This document shows positions 1 through 11,200 of a stretch of 64,000 nt of DNA, piece after piece. The notes beneath the pieces were generated by a model. It worked only from the letters and a program-made list of their open reading frames with translations. It had not been told where the DNA came from and searched no databases. Position 1 is the stretch's first letter. Every line of letters begins with the position of its first letter. The stretch is from the NCBI GenBank assembly GCA_963971575.1, contig OZ020625.1, positions 25,445,253 through 25,509,252 of the forward strand, read 5' to 3'. Both the position numbers and the translations under genes were made by a program. The DNA is from Liopterus haemorrhoidalis. Taxonomy: Eukaryota; Arthropoda; Insecta; Coleoptera; Dytiscidae.

Positions 1-503
1 AAGCATATCATCCCGATTGCTTGAAAAGGAAGGTGAAATTTCCAGCATCTGTCATGGTGTGGGGTTCAATGTCTGCAAGAGCTGTAGGAAATTTTCACTT
101 TATCGATGGCATTGTTAAGTCAGCCAAATATTTAAGTATTTTAGAGGAGTCTCTGTTGCCAAGTATGGAACATGCATTAATCTCTGGGGAGGATTTTATT
201 TTTCAACAAGATGGAGCCGCTTGCCATACGTCAAAAAAATCTTTGAAATGGTTCCGTGATCATTCTATTCCACTTTTAGAGTGGGTTTCAAGTAGCCCAG
301 ACTTATCCCCCATCGAGACACTTTGGCACGAAATGAAAAAACGATTGCGTATAACACCGGCTAGAACAATTCCAGAATTAAGACTAAAGCTTCAAGAAAT
401 ATGGGATAATTTTACTCCTCGACAATGCCAAGACCTTGTAGATAATATGCTTAGAAGAATTAATGCCGTTATACAAATGAAAGGTAACGTTACCCAGTGG
501 TAA
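1..503 (+). CDS. Tc1-like transposase, C-terminal part (partial)
   Basis: This is the catalytic C-terminal part of a Tc1-type DDE transposase, which would cut and reinsert its own element in the nucleus. The second catalytic Asp lies in FQQDGAACH and the glutamate in SSPDLSPIETLW. Exactly 34 residues separate them, as in the DD34E class. The first Asp is off the left edge. The frame is open from the window start (or an internal ATG at 21) to a TAA at 501-503, with the usual C-terminal MLRRINAVI-type ending. Nothing broken is visible in the part present, but completeness cannot be judged. It lies outside the CLCC1 gene, 3' of its last exon. Confidence 0.85.
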   Translation, partial: AYHPDCLKRKVKFPASVMVWGSMSARAVGNFHFIDGIVKSAKYLSILEESLLPSMEHALISGEDFIFQQDGAACHTSKKSLKWFRDHSIPLLEWVSSSPDLSPIETLWHEMKKRLRITPARTIPELRLKLQEIWDNFTPRQCQDLVDNMLRRINAVIQMKGNVTQW

Positions 504-720
504 CTTCTGAAATAGGTTTCAAAGTTAATGGCTTTCTAATGGAAATATTATTTTTTTCTTATTAATTTACTTTAATAATTGTAAATATTAAACCTAAATC
601 TCTAAAATGTTTAATTGAAAATAAAATATTACCTAGATTTCATAAGCTATTCGCATTCTGTTAATTGAACACCAATAAGAAAAAATTTCGTAGTTGGGCC
701 AACTGATAGTGGACAGGGCT
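1..720 (+). mobile_element. 3' part of a Tc1-like (DD34E) transposon
   Basis: The window opens inside a Tc1/mariner-superfamily element. The transposase C-terminal half is readable at 21-503, followed by about 200 bases of AT-rich 3' sequence that appears to end near 720 (GGGCCAACTGATAGTGGAC). The left end is outside the window, so the terminal repeat cannot be paired and the exact right boundary is an estimate. Confidence 0.7.
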
Positions 721-721
721 T

Positions 722-962
722 GTACAATGTAAACGTTCTCTATTATGTAGTCTGAGATAGCCAATGTGTTTATGTCTGTCTCATTAAAACGACTCACTAA
801 CTATAAGTTTGAACAACTATCGACAACGTATAACGCATGAAATTTAGAGCTCTGAACGATTGCTCGCGTTACCATATGACAAACTTATTAGTGACAATCA
901 TCAGTGCACTAGTAATAGTCTATAGTCGACTAATTTAAGAGCTCTGAATGCACCTTAAGGGT
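722..962. mobile_element. MITE of family D (TTCAGAGCTC ends), partial
   Basis: This stretch is an inverted relative of 6496-6720: both carry a 'gatagccaatgtgt' block, a 'gtctgtctcattaaaac' block and the motif CATATGACAAACTT. The right end has the family end AGAGCTCTGAATGC. The rest of 503-1073 shows no coding sequence. Confidence 0.5.
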
Positions 963-1073
963 TATTTGGTGTTCATACCTACAAAACCGTAAAAACGGGA
1001 TCCCTATTGATATAAAACACAAGTTTCAGAATAAAAAATATATTTATCACAAAATAAATTAATACAAAAAATA

Positions 1074-1618
1074 TCACGAATCACCAGCGCCATCTCTTTT
1101 CCTCTTCCTAATATTATCATTATTTTCCTCAAAAATAGATTCATTTACATTCAAATTCTCTTTATTCTCAACAACAGAAACAACTTCACTGTCGTCTTCT
1201 TCACTAACACTTCCATTTTCAATCGCTTTTAAATTATTCCCATTCAATTTGTCTCCAATCTGTTTCTTCTCAACATGTTTCTCCTCAATATTTTTCTCGA
1301 TATGTTTCTTTTGTTTAGTGTCCATTCCTTGTGTCAAGTTTTGTATTGGTTCGTTCCTAACTCGTTCATTCCTGTCTTCAAGAATACGTGGAACACTGTT
1401 TTCTTTAACTATATGTATTAATTGCTCTACTGTTCTGCCTGTTAGGACGTTTTCGGAATTGTTTCGTCCACTATCACCGAAAGAAAATGACATCAGATGA
1501 AAGAAATTGAATTTTATTGGGACGTTGAGGATGAATGAGAGAAATATGCAAGTCATTACCATCACGAAAAATAGTATCAATGGTAGAACGATTATGTTGA
1601 CACCCCAAGGTAGTTGTC
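1074..1618 (-). CDS. CLCC1: CLCC1 exon 5 (last coding exon)
   Basis: The acceptor is TTTTTTTAG at 1619 and the stop TGA is at 1074-1076. It starts GQLPWGVNIIVLPLILFFV (third membrane segment), then a low-complexity Glu/Lys/Asn-rich tail of about 140 residues with a KRKR cluster near the C-terminus. The tail shows no recognisable domain, matching the poorly conserved tail of vertebrate CLCC1. Confidence 0.8.
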
Positions 1619-2249
1619 CTAAAAAAATATAATGTTATTAATTCATGTTGGGGAAGCCGGGACATAACGAGCACCTTAAGCATTATCTTTAATAAAATCT
1701 TAAATATCGTAAAAAAATTCGAAATACTTTTATTCGTAAGATGATTTATTGTTTAATTATTACATACAATAAAAAATCAGCTGTGGCCACCACAGGACCG
1801 ACCGCCATCATAAAGTACTTATATAAAATACATTCTAGCAGCAGAGTAGAAATAACTTGGCCTAATATTTTCTAACAGAGATATTATTTATCATGACCAT
1901 GAAAACGTTACATATAAGTATGAAAACATTTTACAAAAATTATTCGAAATTTTTTGTTTTATCAAAAAACGTCTCAAATAAAAGTTATTAATTATTGCTT
2001 TTATAGCAACTTTTGTTCAATAAATTTTTTCGAAATATTTTTCTGTTGTATAATATTCATAAAAATCTTAAAATCGACACGAGTAAACTCCCATTTTTAG
2101 TCAACCGATTTTTACCAAGTTGATCAACTCGTGCCATTGATGGCAGCAGTTTAAATATGAAGTTTCATAAAAACCCTTTCAGTCGAATTTGCTCTGCACG
2201 TGTACACAGACGGACAGACGGACAGACAGACAGACAGACGGACAGACAG

Positions 2250-2283
<34 letters not shown>

Positions 2284-5200
2284 AGAAAGACGGACGGACA
2301 GACAGACCGACAGACATCATGCTAAAAATAGTCAAAACGTTACGTAGGGACCTCAATTCGTGGAGATCCATCGAAATCTCGAAATGTCAAAATCGGTATG
2401 ATCACAATACCTCCCTTATATATGTTGGCGGTCGGTAAAAATTGATGTGAAGTGTGAATTTTCACACATTTCAGGGTTTCGCAGGTATATAATAAGTGAA
2501 GGCGGCATGCTGAGTGTGTAGAACAAATTTTGCTTTGTAGTAATCACGGCAAAATGAACGATATTTTTAAAATAATTTATCGTCTGTTAACCTAAGAGCT
2601 TTAAAAACAAATTTTATGTTAAAATATTTTTTTTTTTTTGTTAATTTTAATTCGAATGCCTATTACCATTTATTAGATTTCTAAATATGTGCAGTATTTT
2701 TTTTATATAGCAAGGTTCATTAAGATTTTGAAAATTGGGCCTATAGTTTGCATTGGTTGTTTTAAGTCATAACTCCGCCCCTCTGATTTCGTGTATTCAA
2801 TTTCAACAGTTTCCACTGATTATTAAATTTACGCTTTAAAAAATTAAATGCAACTTTTGCTCAAATATAGCTAGAATCTTGAAAAAATAATTTAAACAAA
2901 ATAAAAATGCAAAAAAAAAACAAAATATAAAATTGTCTCGAGACCCGTAGAGAACCCTAGTTTGCAAATTAGAACGCGAGAATGCTAACCATTACACCAT
3001 TAAAGCATGCTGATTTACTGTGTTACTTAGGGTATTAAATATTTTACATGGTCAAACAAAAAACACAAAAAATGAGTTATTTTCCGAAAACATAATCTGA
3101 TAAAAAATTCCTGTTGTACTATTCCGGTTCACACAAATGTACATTACTTAGAATTTTTTCAGATTTTTAGTTTAAACCATCTGGGCTACAGGGTGTGGAA
3201 CCAAATTTTTTTTGCACAATTTTGACCAAAATCCCCTCAAAATATATATTTTGCAAAAATAAAATTTTAATCGTTAATCCACGTACTAAGGGCTTTCATT
3301 TGATACCCTACTCAGAATTTAAAAAAATATATTTTTTTCGATGAGCAGATATTTGTTTATATTTTTAGGGGGACATGTTTTTTTGATGTTTTGGTATTTT
3401 TCCTATGTGCGGGTCAAAGAGTTGTATAAGCATACCAAATTTCAACTCTCTAGGTTTAGCCGTTTGGCTACAATTTTTACCGAACAGACAGACAGACGAC
3501 AAATGACGGTATACTAGCGTCGGCGAATCAGTGCAGTTACGTCACAATACGAAACAAACGAATGTATTGTTTGGAACAATGCAATTGTTTGTTACGTCGT
3601 GTGACGTAACTGCACTGATTCGCCGACGTTAGTATATAAGGGTTTTTTTGGTCATACCTACAAAACCCTAAAAAACTTAGAAAAATACAAAAATAAAAGT
3701 TATGACGCTATAAAAAAAAGCCAGTGCTCATTTTGCTCTGGTGTCGGGGCAGAATTTAGTAACTTACCCATAATTCCATAAACGAAGCTTCCTACAGCAG
3801 GTCCAATAGCCTCCATAGGTCTTGTAATAGTTCTGGTGAACATATCAGTTAAAACATCTCCGGGTGAAACATTCCAAAATACATCAGTAAGAGTTATTTG
3901 ATGATATTCTTTGCATTCATCTCTTGAACCTACAAATAAAATTGCTGATAGTGCTAGGCTAGAATAGTACAATATATATTGAGTATTAGTATCAAAGAGA
4001 TATACCCCCCACCTGTCCGAAAATATGGTATACATTACCAGATCTACAAGTATGAAATGCGATTTTTTTTCAAACTTGCCGCGCAAACAGAGTGTATAGT
4101 TTAAGTTTCAACACATATGGCGTTTTGTTAAGTTATCATTAAGTGTCAAATGCGTATAGGTTATAATTTGAAAAGTGATCATATAGTTTTGTTTTACTGT
4201 GTTAAAAATGTCAAATTTTGTGCCAAATAAAGAGCATTCGCGGACAGTACTACTGTTTTGTTTTCATTTGAAAAAAACTGCTGCTGAATCATACCGACTC
4301 CTTCGAGAAGCTTACGGTGAATATGCTCCATCGCAAGATACGTGTGAACGATGGTTTCGGCGTTTCAAAAGTGGTGACTTTGATCTTACAGACAAAGAAC
4401 ATGGAAAACCTCCAAAAAAATATGAAGATACAAAATTGGAAACATTGCTACAGGAAGACGATAGTCAATCACAAAAACAACTAGCAGAGCAGTTAGGCGT
4501 TAGTCAACAAGCTGTTTCCAATCGCCTACGAGAGATGGGTAAGATCCAGAAAGTCGGCAGATGGGTTCCACATGCATTGAATGAGAGGCAGATGAAAAAA
4601 CGCAAAAACACTTGTGAAATTTTGCTTGCACGATACAAAAGAAAGTCTTTTTTGCATCCTATCATTACTGGCGATGTAAAATGGATTTATTTTGAAAATT
4701 CCAAACGCAAAAAATCATGGGTGAACCCAGGCTCACCATCCACATCAACTGGAAGACCGAATCGCTTTGGCAAAAAGACAATGCTCTGTACTTGGTGGGA
4801 CCAAAAGGGTGTGGTCTATTATGAATTGTTAAAACCTGGTGAAACAGTTAATACCCAACACTACCAACAACAACTGATCGAAATGAACCATTCGCTGCTC
4901 ATAAAACGACCAGAATACGAAAGAAGACAGCACAAGGTAATCTTTCTTCACGATAACGCTCCATCACATAAGGCAAAAGCAGTTTGCAACACATTGGAGG
5001 CACTCAAGTGGGAAGTACTACCCCATGCCGCTTACTCACCAGAGTTGGCCCCTTCAGATTACCACTTGTTCGCATCGATGGGTCACGCACTTGCCGAGCA
5101 GCACTTTTGTTCATATGAAAATGTGAAAGAATGGCTTGATGAATGGTTTGCGGGGAAAGGGGAAGAGTTCTACTGGCGAGGTATTCACAAATTGCCTGAA

Positions 5201-8200
5201 ATATGGGAAAACTGTATAACTTCTAATGGAGCATACTTTGAATAAATAAACTTTTACTGTTCTTTTGAGTTTAATGTGTTTTATTTAAAAAAAATCCGCA
5301 TTTCATACTTGTAGACCTGGTATTTACTTTACATCAAAAATGTATATGACGAAACATTTTTGTTTTCTCTTCAATGCAGTTTTTAATAAGATTATTTAGG
5401 GGCAAGGGGAGTGTTACTTATAAGGGTGAAATATCTCACTTATCATTTACTAAACAATATAGGTCCATACATCTGTGATACACGCATAGTCACTACACAA
5501 GTATATGCGGGGATATCACCATGCTCAATACTGGGTGCATTCGAGTTGTACAGAGTAGAGCGAGCGCTGAGCGAACAGTTGATGGTGACGTCATGAATAG
5601 AGCACTAACGGAGCGAGCGTTCATGTGACGTAATGTTTATAAAATCTAACCCTACAATTTTAGGCGGCGTTTTTACTGTCAGATTAGTTCACGTCAGTCA
5701 TGAATCAAAATTATATACCTCGGTTTTTCCTTGATTTTTTTTTCAATGCTGAAGAAATAAAATTAATTAAAAATTAAATAATAATTAATGAATGAATTTA
5801 ATGAATTTTTTCCATTTTAATTTTATGCACGATGTATTTTAATAATTTTTTTGCTGTTTACAGAACGTCACAAATACATAAAATGGCCGTACTCTGTACC
5901 CATAGACAAATAACAATATTATTTGTCTAAGGCTATTATTTTTATTTTATTTATAATTTAATTTTAAACTTTAATTTTTTTCCCGCCGTTCCCTCACTTT
6001 TTTACATCATACTCCATATGCTCGGTCTTAAAACCCCGAACACATAGAGCGCACTCTAAATGCTCGCTCGATCGCAAAACGAATGCAATTGAGTGTACTC
6101 CGAGCGTCAAATCGAACACGTTTGAGTGTACAGAACGTGCTCGGAACGCTCGGAGCGTCAAATCGAATGTACCCCATGAGTAGAAAAAAATATGATGATC
6201 GTATGTCATGTAAAAACTGGTATTAAAATGAATTAATACATACTTAAAATATTCCATAACATTTCAGTGGTGGACAATTTTTGTGGATTGCAATGCACTG
6301 GTATATCTTTATATTTCATGCTGTTAGATATTTTCTCTGCTTCGGCATTCTGGAAAAATTAAAAATATGTATGAATACATTAAACTAAAAACAAAAAAAA
6401 TAATAATAAATAAAAATTATGCCTTAAATATAGGCTGTAGTAGAAAGATATAGGCTCAAAGATCTTGGGAAACAAGTGAAATAGCTTATAGTCTAAAGCC
6501 GCTTTCAGAGCTCTTAAATCAATAGCTTATGCACTGTAGATTATAGACTATTCACTGTCATCAGAAAGTTTGTCATATGGTAAGACGTGAAACCGTTCAG
6601 ACCTCCAAATTTAATACGTTGTTTGTTGTGGATTGTGCATAATTTTCTAAACTTACAGCTAGTGAGATGTTTTAATGAGACAGACATATATACACATTGG
6701 CTATCGCATTCTATCAGTGACACCGTAGTTATCGAATGCCTTTACATAACCTAACATAATGTCATAATTAACAAATCTTGCTCAAAATTACAAAGACTGA
6801 CAGTAAATATGATCAATTTAGGTAATTAGGTAGTTAAAATCTAAGACAACAGAATTATAAGAACGATAATACATATAAAATATTTTACGAAGCTAAATAG
6901 TAGGTTTCAAATTTCACAGATGGCAGACTATTCGTAACATATTAATTTCTAATTCGCTATGAACGCTACGAGCAACGTTAAAAACAATGCATAGAAACAT
7001 AAGTTACAGCTAGCAAAGCACAGTCTACAACCTCTTAATTTAAACAGCTCTGAATGCGGCTTAACAAGAAAAAAAGTCGCATCAAGGTAGTATATGAAAT
7101 TCACACTTCACATACATTTTTAGGGTTTTGTAGGTATGACCAAAAAACCCTTGTACCGTCATTTTGTCGTCTGTCTGCCTATCTGTTCGGTAAAAATTGT
7201 AGCCAAACGGCTAAACCTAGAGAGTTGAAATTTGGCATGCTTATACAAATTTTTGACCCGCACATAGGAAAAATACCAAAACATCTAAAAACCATATCCC
7301 CCTAAAAATATAAACAAATATGTGCTCACCGAAAAAAAAAATATTTTTTTTAAATTCGGAGTAGGGTATCAAATGAAAGATCTTAGTACGTAGATTAATG
7401 ATCAAATTTTATTTTTGCAAAATAAATTATGTTTACGCGATTTTTGACCAAATTGTGCAAAAAAAAATTTGTCTCACACCCTGTAGCCCAGATGGTTTAA
7501 ACTGAAAATCTGAAAAAATTCTAAGTAATGTACATTTGTATGTACCGGAATATTACAACAGGAATTTTTGATCAGAATATGTTTTCGGAAAATAACGCAT
7601 TTTTTGTGTTTTTTGCTTGACCATGTAAAATATTTAATGATATTATGTAGTACAGTAAACAGAGCGCTTCGATGGTGTAATGCTTAGAATACTGGCGTTC
7701 TAATTTGCAAATTCGAGTTCAATCCGGCCTCGAGGCAATTTCATTTTTTCTGTTTTTTTTGCATTTTTATTTTGTTTAAATTATTTTTTCAAAATTCTGG
7801 TTATATTTGGGCAAACATTGCATTTAATTTTTAAAAGCGTAAATTTAATAACCAGTGGAAATTGTTTAAATTGAATACTCTTGGACTTACAACCAAGTAA
7901 CTTATATATAATACCATGGATACAAGTAAAAAAATAAAATATATGTTATGTCATGTGTTATAATGTCTTTATCATATTAGTGCCTAAATATATTACTGCT
8001 ATACTGCTATTTATATTCCTATAAATACACGAAATCAGAAGGGCGGAGCTTATGACTAAAACAACCAATGAAAGTCATAAGCGCAATTTTCAAAATCTTA
8101 TTGAACCTTGCTACATAAAAAAAATACTGCATATATTTAGAAACCTACATAATGGTATTAGGCATTCGAATTAAAATTAACAAAAAAAAAATATTTTAAC

Positions 8201-11200
8201 ATAAAATTTGTTTTGGCATCCCAAATAATCATTATTCACTTACTAAATACCTGCAAAACCCTGAAATGTGTGAAAATTGACACTTCACATCAATTTTTAG
8301 AACAAAATATGGAACAACACAAGTTAAGATGTATTTCACATGTACCCTTTGGTCTTTGAACCCACCTCCAATTTTTTTTCTTACCTGATACAGTCGAATC
8401 CACATAAAAACAAAATCAAAAATAATCAAATTAATAAACAAAAATTTGATTATATACCAAAATTTAAAATGCCCAGCCATCATTTTATAAACCACAAACA
8501 AGTAAGTCAAAGAACATATACAAATAATGGACTTCCTACTCATCAACACTGTAAACATTTTATGAAAACTGGACTTGAAATATTCTTTTAAATAATCATA
8601 ACTTGGCCGACTTAAAATTTCACTCAATACGCTATCAACTGCGCTTAAATCATTAAATCGATCCTCTGTAAAATCCTTTAATAAATTATACTTCTGAGAA
8701 TCAATATTTATGATTAAATGTCCTTTATAATAATCTTCTTCGAAGGCATCTTCATGGACAGCATTTAATATTAAATTTATTGTCCTTTTTAAGTAGGCTT
8801 TAAATTGTAGGTCCTGTAAAGATTGTTCTTCGCAAGGACTTTCGAGTTTCATCTTGTTTTCGAAGATGTTTGATCGAAGATTGGTTGTTTCAGTGTGTAT
8901 ATTTTCTTCGTAAGGATCATTTTCAGAAATATATTCAGGTGTCATATCATACGGATCTATCCAACCACTTTGATCGACTTCGGCTGATGTGAAAAATATC
9001 TGAAACAAATAAACAAGTAGAGTGCTTTCCTCAGGAGTTCTGTGCGGTGACGTAATATGCGCAGAAACCAGAATTCGTACAATTTATTAAATAAAAATAT
9101 TAAAGGAAGGAGTATTACATGCTACAGTATTGTGCGAATTAATGGAAACAAAGTTGAATTTTTAATTTTACTACAATTGGCAAACACTTCACTGACAATT
9201 CTAATATTTGTTCTAACTGGTTCTAACATAAATTAATTAAAGTAAGGTTGTGCATTATATTAACGTGAATTTCAGCTATTTTGGGTGAGTTTTATAAGTT
9301 TTTGTTAATTTTACAAATTATATTGTTATAAATTGAATTTTAGTGGTTAGCATATCATATATTTGATCATGGATATTACGCCGAGAAAAAGGGAAAGGAT
9401 TACCACGCTTAGTGAGTACACTTCTATAACCCAAAGGGCTATTGCCCGTGAATGCTCAGTAAGTGTCTCAGCTGTAAGCAAAATATTAACGCTGAAAAGA
9501 GAGACTGGTTCAGTAGAAGTGCGTAGGAAAGGAAATTGTGGCAGAAAAAGGAAAACAACGCCACGGGATGAATCGTTTTTACTAAGAAATAGTAAACTTA
9601 ATCCCAGAAAGACCAGTTTTGAACTCCAACAAGATCTGGAGCAGGCTGGCGTAAAAATTCACGATTCTACAGTCCGTAAACGGCTAATAGAAGCTGGCCG
9701 AAAAGCCGTGCGGCCACAAAAAAAAAAAACTTCTAACGGCTCCCATGAAGAAAAAACGGCTAGAATGGGCTATAAAATATGCCCATTGGACTGTAGAAGA
9801 GTGGAGAAATGTTTTATTTTCTGATGAAACACTCTTTTTAATACAGGGGTCGCGTTCGAAGTTCGTGAGAAGAAGTGTAGGCGAAGCGCTCACACCGTCC
9901 CATATTGTTCAAACAGTAAAACATCCTGTAAAAAAGATGTTCTGGGCTGCTTTTCATACATGGGTACTGGAAAACTGATTCCAGTTGTAAGTATGATGTA
10001 CAGTGAGTAATACAAAGCATTTTTGGAGTCATATTTGTTTACAGAACTGGAAAAAGTCAAAGCAGCTGATGGTCCCATTTTTCAGCAGGACTCGGCCCCG
10101 TGCCACTTTTCGAAACGAATGAGAGAATATTTCCAGAACAAAGGGGTTGTTCTTCTGGATTGGCCTGGAAACTCACCAGATCTAAATCCAATTGAAAATT
10201 TATGGGCCATATGCAAGGCTAGATTCCAAAAAATGGATTGTACAACAAAAAATAAAATGATAGAAGCAGTAAATAATATCTGGAATGAGGACACTGCTAT
10301 AAAAGAAAACTGCAAACAATTAATAGATTCAATGCTAAAACGGTTTCAAGCTGTGATAAAAGCCAAAGGTGGTCATATATCATACTAATTAAATTACTTT
10401 TTACACATTAAATTACTTTGTATTAGAATTATATTGAATTACAATCATATTTTTAAAAGACACCTTTTGTTTCCATTAATTCGCACAATACTGTATTTGA
10501 AAAGACCAAGATAGTCTTTCAAAATGGCGGACAATAGTTTCCGGCTGTACAGTGCAATTTGCTTAGGGCAATTTATTAAAATAATTGTTATCACAATGTT
10601 AATAACACTTACGTAAACCAGTGATGGGCGTTTACACGTAAACTTTAATTGTTTACGTGTAAACTTATGTAAACAATTGGTAAACTTGTCAACAATGTAA
10701 ACAATGTAAACTTTGTAAACTGTCAAATAATGAGGTTAGTTTTAGTTATTTAATACGAATAATAGAGAGTTAATGAACAAGTATATTCAGTTCAAAACAA
10801 TAAATTTATTAAAAAAATGGTGGGAAGAAACCGAAGGAATAGTTCTGAAGAACTAGGTTTTGTTTTAATTAAAGAAAATGATAGAAAATATAGGGCGTTA
10901 TGCAAAATTTGCAATGAATCTTTTCGTTATTAAAAAATATAGGCTGATTTTCTTAAAGGTGAAATTTAATGTATTTTGTTATTAAAAAAATTAGACTGAA
11001 TTTTTTAAAGAATAAAGTTTTTTATTTTTCATATTAATATTTACTAATTTGTATGTAACACCTGTATAATGATGCAAATTCGATTTTTATTAATATGTAT
11101 ATTGGCTTGTCCTAATTTTATATACTTACTTTTTCATTTAAAATCGTTTCATTAAAATTTTATTATTTATAAAAATGTATTGATAATGTGATTCTGTAAT

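Larger units (their letters stand above)
2444..3678 (-). repeat. Family A repeat, copy 1
   Basis: Minus-oriented copy of a roughly 1.2-kb family that starts AGGGTTTTGTAGGTATGACC and ends in a GTGTGAAAATTCACAC hairpin followed by TTCACATCAATTTTT. The middle holds a tRNA-like unit (2941-3012). The copy is split by a 123-bp MITE at 3512-3634. It is in CLCC1 intron 4. Confidence 0.75.

Noticed and set aside
2157..2438. Reading frames on both strands through the GACA tract
   Set aside because: They follow the microsatellite of family B (TDRQTDRQ / VCLSVCLS) and have no coding support; the same applies at 29904-30179.
2444..3678. Calling families A and B Helitrons outright
   Set aside because: Hairpin and microsatellite are suggestive, but no TC start or CTRR end and no Rep/helicase sequence could be seen.
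8340..8591. Plus-strand 83-codon frame opposite CLCC1 exon 2
   Set aside because: Shadow of the real minus-strand exon.
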